This document shows positions 8,875 to 18,734 of a stretch of DNA of 64,000 bases, piece after piece. This DNA is from UBA7985 sp038141425 (GTDB lineage Bacteria; Pseudomonadota; Alphaproteobacteria; UBA7985). The notes under the pieces are model-generated. The model was not told the DNA's origin. It searched no databases and saw only the letters and a program-made list of their open reading frames with translations. Where the stretch lies: the NCBI GenBank assembly GCA_038141425.1, contig JAYQIC010000010.1, positions 310,001-374,000 of the forward strand, read 5' to 3'. Each line of letters starts with the position of its first letter. Positions within the stretch are counted from its first letter, which is position 1. The position numbers and the translations under genes were made by a program.

Positions 8875-9890
8875 TTACTTCAGCATCAGGGCATCACTGC
8901 CCGGCAGGTAAGCATCGGTGTAGTACATCGACGCATCTGGCGCGTTCTGGAACTCGTAGGTTTCAGCAAGCTGGCCCAGAGCCGCGGCCATGCGATCAGG
9001 ATCGATGCTGCCCATGCCGTTGGCCATGGTGTAGTCGGTCATGACGTTGCCATCGATCGACAGCTGCAGACGGCGGGTTTCCAGCGCGACATCAGCCGCC
9101 GGGTTCGCATTGCGACCGCCTTGGCACCCATTTCCGGGTCAGCAATCACGTCACGCCAGCCCGCAGCAACCGCGGTCAGGAAAGCCGTCACATGATCGGG
9201 GTTCGCCGCAGCAAAATCGGTGTTGGCGATGATCGCGTTACCGTAGAGCTGCAGGCCGTGGTCAGCCATCAGAATGGTCGAGATATCGTCTTCGGACACG
9301 CCCAGACGCACGAGGTTCAAGTAGCTCGAGAACGAAAAGCCGGTGATGGCGTCGACCTTGCCTTCGGCGAGCATGGGCTCACGGGTCGGGAAGCCGACTG
9401 GCTCAACGGTGATGGCGGAAACGTCCAGACCGTTCGCGGTGGCGAAGGCCGGGAACTGCGCCCACGCGCCATCTGGCGGCGGTGCACCGAGGATCTTGCC
9501 TTCAAGGTCAGCCGGGGCAGATACGCCCTGCGACTTACGGCCGATCACGGCAAAGGGTGGCTTATCGTAGACCATCATGACCGCGATCACGGGCGCGTCG
9601 GGGTTCTGGTCCTTAAACTTGATCAGCGAATTGATGTCGGCAAAACCCATAGGGAATGCACCGGTCGCGACCTTTGGAATGGCATCCAGCGAGCCGGAAC
9701 CAGCCGAAATCTCAACGTCGAGACCGCCAGCGGCGAAGTGGCCGTTATCGATGGCGGCAAAGTAGGCGGCACTGGGGCCTTCGAATTTCCAATCGAGGGC
9801 AAAGGGTACGCTGGTCTGCGCCTGAGCACCAACCGCTGCGCCGAGCGCCGTCACGGTCGACAGCAGCCCTGCCCAAATCATCTTCTTCAT
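8875..9890 (-). CDS. ABC transporter periplasmic binding protein, NMT1/THI5-like (frameshifted)
   Basis: The start at 9890 follows AGGAGA. A signal peptide (MKKMIWAGLLSTVTALG to AQAQ) precedes FALDWKFEGPSAAYF and GHFAAGGLDVEI, the hallmark opening of NMT1/THI5-like binding proteins. One frameshift near 9110 moves the C-terminus into a frame that ends PGSDALMLK at 8875, giving about 338 residues. Possible ligands are a thiamine pyrimidine precursor, riboflavin, or aromatic or sulfonate compounds. No TPP riboswitch was found upstream, which argues against a classic ThiXYZ assignment. Together with the ATPase and permease it forms a complete importer. Confidence 0.82.
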
Positions 9891-10111
9891 GATCTTCTCC
9901 TCTTTCAGCATTTCAGCCGGTCATACCGCGACATGCCTCAACCTTAACCACGGATTTGCCCGTTTGGAGAGCAAAAATGCAATCCAACCCCATTATTGCC
10001 GATCCTTTTGGCGTAGTGCCTCTGACTTAAGCAGTTCGGGACCGCCTCGATATGCCGGCTTTGGAGCAGGCAGTGCTTTTGATGCTCGGCAACCTCGTCT
10101 AGATACGGGGT

Positions 10112-11288
10112 ATGGACGATCTCGACTTTCGCTATCCGGCCCTGTCTGACCTGCGCCGCCGCGCAGCCCAGCGTTTGCCGCGCTTTGCCTTCGAGTATCT
10201 GGACTCAGCCACGGGCAGTGAAGCCGGAGCCCGCCGCAATCGGGCGGCGTTGGACCGGGTGGGCTTCCAGCCTGCCATTCTCAGCGGAGACGTCCAGCCC
10301 GATCTGACCCGGACCTTTCTGGGTCGCGCCTGGGGCTTGCCGCTGGGCATGGCCCCGGTGGGAATGTCGGGGCTGATCTGGCCCCGCGCCGAAGACATCC
10401 TCTCCCGCCGGGCGACGGCTGCCGGCCTGCCCTTCTGTCTCTCGACCGTCTCCAGCTCGACCCCGGAGGCCGTCGCGCCGAACCTCGATGCCGATAACGG
10501 CTGGTTCCAGCTCTACGCCCCCGCCGACCTCGATGTGCTGAAAGACATGCTCGAGCGTGTGCAAGGGCCGGGTTCAGCGCGCTGGTCCTCACCCTCGACG
10601 TACCGGGCGAAAGCCGTCGGGAGCGGCAGCGGCGCGCGCACTTGTCGATCCCGCCTCAGATCACACCGCAGATCCTCGGCTCCGTGCTCAGCCACCCCGG
10701 CTGGGCGCTGCACATGCTGCGCGCGGGCCTGCCACGGATGCCCTTCCCCGAAGCCTATGTTGCCGCGGGGCAATCCAGCGCCGACCGCTTCGTGCACGCC
10801 GGCCGGGTGATCCGGGGCTACCCCGACTGGGACTATCTGCAGCGGCTGCGCGACCTCTGGCCCGGCACACTGATGGTCAAGGGCGTGCAAAACCCCACCG
10901 ACGTGCCGCGCCTGCTCGGCACCGGGGTCGATGTGCTATGGGTCAGCAACCACACCGGCCGCCAGTTCGAAGCCGGACCAGCACCGATCGACAGCCTTCC
11001 CGCCATTCGCGCAGCTGCCGGAGGCGACGTGCCGATTATCTGGGATTCGGGGATCGAAAGCGGGCTGGACATCCTGCGCGCGCTTGCCCGCGGCGCTGAC
11101 TTTGTCATGCTTGGCCGGGGCTTTCACTACGCCCTTGGAGCACTGGGGAGCGGGGCATCGACCACCTGCTCCATATCCTGGCCGCCGACATGATCGCCAA
11201 CATGCAGCAGATCGGCGCCCGGTCCCTCGAAGACCTGCCCGCTCGCTTGCTGCCCCAGCCCCTCTTCAACGGACCTGAGCCCGCGTGA
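10112..11288 (+). CDS. FMN-dependent alpha-hydroxy acid dehydrogenase, LldD/glycolate oxidase family (frameshifted)
   Basis: About 390 residues are recovered by joining three frames, with breaks near 10568 (in GGGCCGGG) and 11140. The N-terminus (PALSDLRRRAAQRLPRFAFE and YLDSATGSE) is typical of the family. FMN and substrate elements include LGMAPVGMSGL, LVLTLDVPGESR, the lysine in LMVKGVQNPTD, the active-site base His in VSNHTGRQFE (normally SNHGGRQ) and the C-terminal phosphate loops IIWDSGIESG and FVMLGRGFHY. It oxidises a 2-hydroxyacid such as lactate, glycolate or mandelate. The Gly-to-Thr change next to the catalytic His is uncommon but conserves the base and the arginine. Confidence 0.82.
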
Positions 11289-11340
11289 CGACCGATAACG
11301 ACAGCCCCGCCGTGAACACCAGCCAAACGACAGCCCCGAA

Positions 11341-11814
11341 GTGCTGGTCGACGCCGATGCCTGCCCGGTGAAAGAAGAAATCTACAAGGTCGCAGGGCGG
11401 CACGGCGTGCCGGTGACTTTGGTCGCGAACAGCTACATGCGCTTTCCGCGTGGAGGCCTGATCCGGCTGCAGGTCGTGGACGACAGCTTTGATGCCGCCG
11501 ACGACTGGATCGCCGAAGCCGCCCATCCGAAGGCCGTGGTCATCACCGCCGACATCCTGCTCGCACAGCGCTGCCTCGATGCCGGGGCCAGCGTATTGGC
11601 GCCCACGGGTAAGCCCTTCACCGATGCCAGCATTGGCGGTGCCGTCGCGACGCGCGGGATTATGGCCGACCTCCGCGCCTCGGTCGGCACCAAGGGCGAC
11701 GGTCCGGGCGCTGGCGGGCATTTCGGCGGTCCGGCCCCGTTCTCCAAGGCGGACCGCTCGCGATTTCTGCAGGCGTTGCACGAGGCGCTGGAGCAACGTC
11801 GTCGCGGTCACTGA
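11341..11814 (+). CDS. YaiI/YqxD family protein (UPF0178)
   Basis: A 157-residue protein beginning at GTG 11341 with VDADACPVK, the signature of this family, which has a PIN-like fold with acidic residues (VVDDSFDAADDWIA and VITADILLAQRC). The family is widespread, conserved and experimentally uncharacterised. A nuclease activity is suggested only by fold resemblance. The C-terminal Gly-rich stretch (GAGGHFGGPAPF) followed by FSKADRSRFLQALH is typical. It starts 52 bases after the dehydrogenase stop and may be cotranscribed with it. A strong hairpin follows. Confidence 0.87.
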   Translation: MLVDADACPVKEEIYKVAGRHGVPVTLVANSYMRFPRGGLIRLQVVDDSFDAADDWIAEAAHPKAVVITADILLAQRCLDAGASVLAPTGKPFTDASIGGAVATRGIMADLRASVGTKGDGPGAGGHFGGPAPFSKADRSRFLQALHEALEQRRRGH

Positions 11815-11859
11815 GGATCACAGACAGAGCAATGGACCGTGCTGGAAAAGACAAACAAA

Positions 11860-11889
11860 AACCCCCGCCTTCCTGCGAAGACGGGGGTT
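11860..11889 (-). terminator. Rho-independent terminator
   Basis: A near-perfect stem (AACCCCCGTCTTC / GAAGGCGGGGGTT read on the minus strand, one mismatch) with a 4-nt loop is followed on the minus strand by TTTTTGTTTG. It lies between the convergent yaiI-type gene and the membrane-anchored protein gene ending at 11918, and best serves the latter. The stem would also slow plus-strand transcription. Confidence 0.85.
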
Positions 11890-11917
11890 GCTGTTTAGTG
11901 CTGTTCAGGCCTCGGCC

Positions 11918-12520
11918 TTACTTTGGCATCTCGGAAATAACGCCGCCACCGATGGACTCTTCAGGGGTGAAGGCCACGGAGTACATGGGTTCCTCGAAGG
12001 GCTTTTCCTGCAGGTAGAAGCTACGGCGCGAGAATACGGAAACGTCCACGTAGTCGTAGATCGTGCCGGCTTCCAGCTCCTGACGCAGGATCACGTTCTT
12101 ACGGCGCTTGGAATACTTTTCTTCGAACTCGGTGCCGGGCATAGGGTCGGTCACCAGCGTGTAGCGCGCCTCGATGAAGCCCGTATCGAGCGTCAGACGG
12201 GTCAGGCAGGTCTTGCGCGTCCGGGTGCTTGGGCTGACCTCGCGGGAAGTAATCTCACCGCTCTCCATCCCCTGATCCAGCAGGTCCTTTTGTGCCTGCA
12301 AATCAGCCCGGTCGGCACTGGCGACCCGTGGGTCTTCCAGACCAGCGACCAGCTCTTTGTAGTAGGCCGAGTCCTTCAGGTAGTTCTCCGCCAGTTCTGG
12401 CCGCAGGTAATCTTTGACGTAGTCCTCAGAGCATTCGCCGCTGCGTTCACGGTTGTAGTTGAGGAACCCACCAAGGCCCATCAGAACCAGGACAACTCCG
12501 CCGATAATATACTTCAACAT
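11918..12520 (-). CDS. Hypothetical membrane-anchored protein
   Basis: A 200-residue protein with a single N-terminal membrane helix (residues 4-20, IIGGVVLVLMGLGGFL) and a long charged periplasmic domain containing CSEDYVKDYLRPELAENYLK and a probable beta-rich C-terminal half. Two cysteines (near residues 30 and 105) could form a disulfide. No family was recognised. It lies 54 bases downstream of the osmoprotectant ATPase gene on the same strand and could be part of that transcript; the strong terminator follows it. The frame is intact and codon use matches its neighbours, so the gene is very probably real. Confidence 0.72.
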   Translation of the reverse strand: MLKYIIGGVVLVLMGLGGFLNYNRERSGECSEDYVKDYLRPELAENYLKDSAYYKELVAGLEDPRVASADRADLQAQKDLLDQGMESGEITSREVSPSTRTRKTCLTRLTLDTGFIEARYTLVTDPMPGTEFEEKYSKRRKNVILRQELEAGTIYDYVDVSVFSRRSFYLQEKPFEEPMYSVAFTPEESIGGGVISEMPK

Positions 12521-12574
12521 GCTCGTTAGCCTCTTAAACTTTCACTGCCCCGTCCACGGTTCGGGCAATAGGAA

Positions 12575-13624
12575 TTAACGGTAGACATTGCCCGATGCAG
12601 TCTCGGGCGCAGGGCGTTCGATGGCGTCGATCAGGGCACGCATCTCGAGCGCACCGACGGCCTTGCCGTCTTTCATGACCGTTGCAGGCTTGGATGGCTC
12701 GTCCTTCATCTTCTGCATGGCGTCTTCAAGCGCCATATCGAAGTCAATCTCGACCTTGCCACCCTTTTTGCCCGCTTCCATCAGGGAGCGGACCTTGAGA
12801 ACGCGGCCGCGGTTGATATCCATGATGAAGTCAGACACGTATTCGTCGATCGGGCGCAGGACAATGTCCTGAGGGTCGCCCTGCTGCACCAACCCACCAT
12901 CACGCAGGATGGCGATATCGTCGCCGATGCGCAGCGCCTCGTCGAGGTCGTGGGTGATGAAGATGATGGTCTTGTTCAGCTCGGCCTGCAGCTCCAGCAG
13001 GACGTCCTGCATGTCGGTACGGATCAGCGGATCGAGTGCCGAAAACGCTTCGTCCATCAGCAGGATGTCAGCGTCGGTGGCCAGCGCACGGGCCAGACCC
13101 ACGCGCTGCTGCATGCCGCCGGAAAGCTGGCTGGGGTAGGATTTCTCGAAGCCGGTCAGGCCGACGCGGTCGATCCACTTTTGCGACCGCTCGAGGGCTT
13201 CACCCCGGCGCACACCCTGCAGGCTCAGGCCATAGGCGACGTTGTCGGAAACAGTCCGGTGCGGCATCAGCGCGAACTTCTGGAACACCATGCTCATCTT
13301 GCTCTGCCGCAGGTCACGGAGTTCGCGATTGTTCATTTTCAAAACGTCGACACCATCGACTTCGACTTCACCGGCGGTCGGATCGATCAGGCGGTTGAGG
13401 TGTCGGATCAGGGTGGATTTACCCGAGCCCGACAGGCCCATGATCACCTGCACCCGCTTTTCCGGGATGTCGATGTTGATGTTGTTCAAGCCGAGAACGT
13501 GCTCGTGCTGTGCCAGCAACTCGACCTTGCCCAGACCGTCGTAGACGTGCTGCAGCGCTTCGGCCGGATTTGCACCAAAGACCTTGTAGAGGTTTTTGAT
13601 CGATACTTTGACGTTTTCACTCAT
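12575..13624 (-). CDS. proV: Glycine betaine/proline ABC transporter ATP-binding protein
   Basis: An intact 349-residue ATPase of the ProV/OpuAA group. After the N-terminal family extension (VSIKNLYKVFG) come Walker A (GLSGSGKSTLIRHL), signature (LSGGMQQRVGLARAL), Walker B (ILLMDEAFSALDP) and switch (FITHDLDEALRIGD). The C-terminus is a shortened regulatory region with one CBS-like segment (KPATVMKDGKAVGALEMR) rather than the two CBS domains of enteric ProV. It energises uptake of glycine betaine or similar compatible solutes. The start lies two bases after the proW stop, so translation is probably coupled. Confidence 0.92.
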   Translation of the reverse strand: MSENVKVSIKNLYKVFGANPAEALQHVYDGLGKVELLAQHEHVLGLNNINIDIPEKRVQVIMGLSGSGKSTLIRHLNRLIDPTAGEVEVDGVDVLKMNNRELRDLRQSKMSMVFQKFALMPHRTVSDNVAYGLSLQGVRRGEALERSQKWIDRVGLTGFEKSYPSQLSGGMQQRVGLARALATDADILLMDEAFSALDPLIRTDMQDVLLELQAELNKTIIFITHDLDEALRIGDDIAILRDGGLVQQGDPQDIVLRPIDEYVSDFIMDINRGRVLKVRSLMEAGKKGGKVEIDFDMALEDAMQKMKDEPSKPATVMKDGKAVGALEMRALIDAIERPAPETASGNVYR

Positions 13625-13626
13625 GA

Positions 13627-14779
13627 TCAGTGCCCTACCTTGCGGTGCTGCTGCATGCGTTCGCCGTAGAGGTACAGCGAGCGGTCAATAACAATCGCGA
13701 TCAGCGCGACGGCGGTACCCGACTGGAGACCCAGCGCGAGGTTTACCGTGCCCTGAGCCGAGAGGACTTCCGCCCCCAGACCAGGCGCACCGACCAGAGC
13801 GGCGATCACGACCATGGCCAGCGCCATCATGATGGTCTGGTTAATGCCGGCGAAGACGTTGGGCAGCGCCAGCGGGATCAGCGTACCGAACAGGCGCTGG
13901 AGATAGGTCGCACCGAAGGCGTGGCTGGCCTCGACAACCTCGAACGGCACCAGCCGGATGCCGAGGTTGGTCAGACGCACGACCGGCGGCATGGCGTAGA
14001 TCACCACCGCAATCAGGCCGGCAACCGGGCTCACACCGAACAGGATCAGCACGGGAATGAGGTATACGAACGACGGCATGGTCTGCATCAGGTCGAGGAT
14101 CGGCTTCACAGCACGATCCACCGCGTCAGAGGCGGACATAAAGATCCCCAGCGGGATACCGAAGGCGACACAAAGAATGATCGACAGGATCATCAGGGAG
14201 AAGGTCTGGAGAGGCAAGCTCCATCAGACCAAAGACGCCGATGAACAGGAGTGCAGCGAGAGCGAGCAGGACGACGCCCACTTTGCGCGAAACCCAGAAG
14301 ACCAGCAGGAGCACCAGCGCGAAGAAGATCGGCCAGGGCATGAAATCGATAAAATCGCGCAAATCATTCATTGCGCGCCGGAGCGGTAGGATGAACTCCT
14401 TTACCGCAAAACCGTAAGAGCCAGCGAAGTAGTCGAAAGGCTGGTTGATGCCACCGAGGTTCAGCAGAACCCGGAATTCAGTGGTCAGGGCCGGGAAGTC
14501 ATTCAACGAGTTCCAGTTCCACTCATTGGTAACGATGAACAGGTAGAGGTTCTTGATCAACCCCCAGCCGGCACCGACCAGAATACGTGCTGCCTTGAAC
14601 AGCGTCTCTGGCAAGCCGATGGCGGTATTCCACAGCCACATCGCAAAGTGGAAGAGGGTAATTGGAAGGCTGATAACGAGGAACTTGGCGAGCCCAAAGA
14701 CCATATTAAAGAGGTGCCCGGGCACCGTCAGCAGGAATATCCAGATATCCCCAAACTCTTCAAACTTCAGGTCACCCAT
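13627..14779 (-). CDS. proW: Glycine betaine/proline ABC transporter permease (frameshifted)
   Basis: The start at 14779 (MGDLKFEEFGDIW) follows a GGGG ribosome site. The long N-terminal region has several hydrophobic segments and ends in VVLLALAALLFIGVFG. A single frameshift near 14215 leads into the conserved permease core: LQTFSLMILSIILC, the loop LDLMQTMPSFVYLIP that is diagnostic of ProW/OpuAB, and the EAA region EASHAFGATYLQRLFG. Reconstructed length is about 384 residues, normal for ProW with its N-terminal extension. It forms the transmembrane channel of the proXWV importer. Confidence 0.88.
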
Positions 14780-14834
14780 CCGGCCTACCCCTTGTTTTCT
14801 TTGGAACTTTACTTTTGGCGAGACCGCCAAGAAG

Positions 14835-14865
14835 AAGGGGACCTGCTGATTAGGGCAGGCCCCTT
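14835..14865 (-). promoter_or_regulatory. Intercistronic stem-loop between proX and proW
   Basis: AAGGGGACCTGC and GCAGGCCCCTT pair in an 11-bp stem with one bulged A and an 8-nt loop, 26 bases after the proX stop. On the minus strand it is followed by TTCTTCTTGG, a weak T-rich tail. A partial terminator or processing hairpin between the abundant binding protein and the membrane components is likely. Confidence 0.55.
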
Positions 14866-14890
14866 TGAACGTTAGACGCTAAGCCAAGGC

Positions 14891-15909
14891 TTAGAGTGCA
14901 GCCAGAACGGCGTCAGCAACGTCGGCGTCGACCCAAGAGGTCCACAGGTCCTGGAAGTCGCTCAGGAACACCTTAGCGGTGTCAGCTGCGGAAGCCTGGT
15001 TGGCACCCATGTAGGAGTCCAGTGCACCGAGAACGGCCATTGGCAGTTCGCGAGCCAGTACGTAGTCGTACGCACCGGTGTCACGCAGAGCCGGGGTAGT
15101 TGCCGTTGCGATGTCGGAAGGAGTCCAGGACTGTGGGTGTCTTCACAACCGCCTGGCAGTTCGCCAGCGTCACGGTAGCCCATTACACAGTCGGTCCAGC
15201 CTGCCTGGCTGAAGTCCACACCCCAATCGAGTGGAACGAGTTCGTTCTCAATCGCGATTGCAGTTGGGGTCCAGTAGTAACCAACCCAGTTAGCGTTGGA
15301 AACGTACGCGTCGGTGATGATGGAGTTCATGCCCTCGAAGGAACCTGGGTTCTCAAGGTTCCAGCCCTTGTCGGCCATGCCCCACATGTGGAACAGCGCA
15401 GTGTTGTTGTGCTCACAGCCCCAGCCAACTACCGATTGGGCAGCCGTAGAAGGCGCCAGCGCCGTCAACAGTCGGGGAAGGGAACAGGTCAGGACGATCA
15501 AGCAGAGCAGGTACAGAGTCGATTTCTGGGTAAGCTTCTGCGAATGCAGGGGAAACGTACCAGAATTCACCAGCCTCTGGGAAAGGCTTGCCGGTCAGTT
15601 CGATTTCACCGTCGGCGATCGCGGCATTCAGGACGTCCTGGTCTACACCAAGGTTCCAGAATTCGGATACAACCAGCGGGCCATCGGAGCCCTGAGCCAG
15701 AGCAAGGGTCTGGGTCGTGGAGGTTGGGGTTACGGTTACGGAGCAGCCGTAGCCGTGGGTCAGAATGAACGCGTCAATCTGGCCGAGGATCTGTGCGGTC
15801 GACCAGTTGGCTTCCCAACGGTTACTTCACCACACTCAGCCTGAGCTGCAGAGCTAAAGCCGAAAACGGCCGTGGTCAGCGAAGCTGCAATAAGTGCGAG
15901 CTTTTTCAT
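14891..15909 (-). CDS. proX: Glycine betaine ABC transporter substrate-binding protein (frameshifted)
   Basis: A signal peptide (MKKLALIAASLTTAVFGFSS to AQA) leads to ECGEVTVG, followed after a frameshift near 15815 by NWSTAQILGQIDAFIL, the usual opening of ProX/OpuAC proteins. Further pieces, in different frames, read PLVVSEFWNLGVDQ, GCEHNNTALFHMWG and WVGYYWTPTAIA, rich in the tryptophans that build the betaine-binding aromatic box. Breaks lie near 15815, 15480 and 15120. The end DADVADAVLAAL stops at 14891. It captures the compatible solute in the periplasm for ProWV. Confidence 0.83.
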
Positions 15910-15988
15910 GATAAATTGTCCTCCCAAGACATTTATAGGGGTCACAAGCAGGACGAGGACGCGCCCCGCTCTCTATGAACCACCACAA

Positions 15989-16018
15989 TGTTTAGGAAAA
16001 AGTGACCAAGCGAGTCAA
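15989..16018 (-). promoter_or_regulatory. Candidate sigma-70 promoter for proXWV
   Basis: On the minus strand TTGACT and TAAACA are separated by 18 bases, about 80 bases upstream of the proX ATG. It is the best promoter-like match in the gap between the transaminase and proX genes. No mapped start site supports it. Confidence 0.45.
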
Positions 16019-16258
16019 ACCTTTCTCCCCAGATCGGGAGGGGTTTTGATGGCTGAAGCGGCCAAGTGCGCGATGTTGTCGCTATTGTAGAAACCAACGG
16101 TCGCTCTCAACGATTGCTGAATAAAATCTCAGGATGTGCTTTATAATCGCTCTCGTATTTGGATGGCGATTCTGGCTTCCTCAAGGAAATGCACAGCATG
16201 ATTCTGTCCGAAGGCTGATCATTCCCGGGCAAAGATGGCAAATGACCGGCGGCGCTGG
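16019..16258. other. Non-coding gap between transaminase gene and proX promoter
   Basis: Together with the promoter and leader down to 15910 this is a 349-base gap. It is less GC-rich than its surroundings and no convincing gene was seen on either strand. It contains the 3' side of the transaminase operon and probably the upstream control region of proXWV, but no clear terminator hairpin was recognised. Confidence 0.5.
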
Positions 16259-17559
16259 TTATCCAGCCAGCACGCGGCGGAACATGTCTCCGATCTGCCC
16301 GATATGGTCTTCGGTGACAATCAGCGGCGGCGACATGGCGAGGCTGTCCCCGATCGGACGGCAGGAAACGCCCGCGTCCCAGAGCTTCTCGAAGGCGGCC
16401 CGGCCGCGGGCGCCCACGGTCTCGTCGCTTTCGAGCTGGACGGCACCGACCAGCCCCCATGTTCCGGATATCGATGACACCGGGCAAATCGGCGAGGCTG
16501 TGCAGCATGTCTTCCCAAGCCCCGGACATCGCATCCGCGTTTTCGAAGATGCCTTCGTCACGGTAGAGGTCCGCTGTGGCGATTGCTGCGGCGCAGGCCA
16601 GCGGATGGCCCGAATAGGTATAGCCGTGGAACAGGTCGGGCATGGTCGGTGGCCCGCTCAGGAATGCCTCCCGCACGGCGCCGGTGGTGAAGACACCGCC
16701 CAGCGGCACCGTGGCATTGGTGATCCCTTTGGCGGCAGTCATCAGGTCGGGTTTTACCCCGAACTTCTGGTAGGCAAAGGCCGTTCCCAGCCGCCCAAAG
16801 CCGGAAATCACCTCATCAAAAATCAGCAGGATGCCATGGCGGTCACAGATGTCGCGCAGCCGCTGCAGGTAGCCCTTAGGCGGCGGGAATACGCCCCTGC
16901 CCCGGCAACGGGCTCGACGATGCAGGCCGCGACCGTGTGGCCTCCGTACGTCTGACAGATTTCCTCGAGGTCATCAGCGAGATAATCGCCGTGCTCGGGC
17001 TGGCCACGGAAAACGTTGCGGTCGAGCAAATGCGTATGCCGCATGTGCTTGGCATCGGGGTAGAGCGTGCCGAACTGACCCTTGTTCAAACCGATGCCGC
17101 CCACACTGAGGCCGCCGAAGTTGATGCCATGGTAAGCCTTTTGCCGGCCAACCAACACCCGACGCTGCCCCTCGCCCCGGGCCTGATGATAGGCCAGCGC
17201 GATCTTCAACGCGGTATCGACGGCTTCTGAGCCAGAATTGGTGAAAAAGACATGGTCAAAGCCGGGGGTCATCTCTGTCAGCCGGTTGGCGGCTTCGAAG
17301 GCAATGGCGTGTCCCTGGTTGAAGCTATGGGCAAAATCCAGCGTTGCTGCCTGCTTCTGAATGGCTTCGACGATCGGCTTGCGATTGTGACCGGCATTGC
17401 AGCACCACAGTCCGCCGGTCCCATCGATCACGCGATGCCCTCCATCGTCGTGTAGTGCACGCCGTCGGCCGAAGCGATGATGCGGGGGTTATCCTTGAAC
17501 CAGCGGCTGGCCGTGAACGGCATCCAGTAGGCATCGAGGTTGTTCGGCATCTGATTCAT
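16259..17559 (-). CDS. Class III omega-aminotransferase, beta-alanine:pyruvate transaminase type (frameshifted)
   Basis: The protein opens MNQMPNNLDAYWMPFTASRW, very close to beta-alanine:pyruvate transaminases. After a break near 17435 it continues VIDGTGGLWCCNAGHNR, VFFTNSGSEAVDTALK and AYHGINFGGLSVGGIG, then after a break near 16890 ILLIFDEVISGFGRLG and the PLP lysine in MTAAKGITNATVPLG. A last shift near 16450 gives SLAMSPPLIVTEDHI and the stop at 16259. About 433 residues, as expected. It transfers amino groups from beta-alanine or another omega-amino acid to pyruvate. It starts six bases after the CoA-transferase stop, so the three genes gcdH, CoA-transferase and transaminase form one operon. 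Confidence 0.86.
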
Positions 17560-17565
17560 GGGACG

Positions 17566-18734
17566 TTACCAGTCGAGGTCATCAAAGGTGGAGGCGCCCA
17601 GCGCAGGCGCGGATTTCGTCACTCTGAGCGGGCTTTCTGAAAAGTTCAAGGGCGTGCGCAGCCCCGGCACCCCTTCGGGCTCAATGGCCACACCCCGGTG
17701 CTGAAACTGCGGGTCGGCCTGAGCCTGTTCGATGGTGTTGATCGGCCCGGCAGGAACCCCAGCGGCGAGCAGTTGCTCGATCAGATCGGCGCGCCGGAAC
17801 CATGAGGCTGCGGCATTGATTTTGCCCGCCAATGCCTCGACATTCTCGATCCGTGCCGCGTTGCTGGCGTAGTCCGGGTCTTCAGGCAGATCACTGAGGC
17901 CAAGAACCGCGCAGAGCGCCGCGAACTGTCGGTCGTTGCCAGTCGCGATGATCAGGTGACCATCGGCGCAGGCAAACACCTCATAGGGAACAAGGTTGGG
18001 GTGCCGGTTGCCCTTCCGGCTCGGCGCGGTCCCGACACCATGAAATTCAACGCCTGGTTGGCGAGCACGGCGGACATGGCGTCGAACAGTGCGAGATCGA
18101 TGTGCTGCCCCCTGCCCGTCTTCTGGCGTTCGGCCAGCGCCGCCTGCACACCGATGACCCCGTAGAGCCCGGTGAAAATATCGGCAAAGGCGACACCCAT
18201 TTTCTGTGGCTCGCCCCCGGCATCGCCGGTGATGTCCATGATCCCGCTCATTCCCTGGATCAGCAGGTCGTAGCCCGGCTGCTCGGCGCGCGGGCCGTCC
18301 TGCCCGAAGCCGGTGATCGACGCATAGACGACGCCCGGGTTGGCCGCGGCGACGCTGGCATAATCCAGCCCGAACTTGATCAGCCCGCCGACCTTGTAGT
18401 TTTCGATGATGACGTCGGCCCGTCCGGCAAGACGCTGCACGGCTGCGAGGTCTTCGGGGTCGCGGAAGTCGGCGACGACCGAGCGCTTTCCCCGATTGCA
18501 GGCATAGAAATAGGCGGCGGTGGTGGCGGTGGGTTCGGCTGGATCATCGGCCCCGGGACGGTCGACGAAGGGCGGCCCCCACTGCCGGGTATCATCCCCC
18601 GCCGGGCTCTCGATCTTGACCACGTCAGCGCCCAGATCGGCGAGTGTCTGCCCCAGCCAGGGCCCCGCGAGAATGCGCGAGAGGTCGAGCACCCGCAGCC
18701 CGTCGTAAATCGGCAGCTGGTCCGCAGCCGTCAT
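17566..18734 (-). CDS. Family III CoA-transferase (CaiB/BaiF), probable glutarate-type (frameshifted)
   Basis: About 389 residues, with one frameshift near 17970. Family III marks are LRVLDLSRILAGPWLGQ at the N-terminus, the CoA-binding region GADVVKIESPAGDDTR, the catalytic aspartate region (around ENYKVGGLIKFGLDY and ITGFGQDGP) and the C-terminal FACADGHLIIATGNDRQF. These enzymes move CoA between organic acids. The ATG overlaps the stop of glutaryl-CoA dehydrogenase (TGATG), and this pairing is common in proteobacteria. Glutarate or a related dicarboxylate is therefore the likely acceptor; this is inferred from context only. Confidence 0.85.

Noticed and set aside
9891..10111. Possible TPP riboswitch before the THI5/NMT1-like importer
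   Set aside because: Neither the CUGAGA nor the downstream conserved TPP element is present on the minus strand in the leader.
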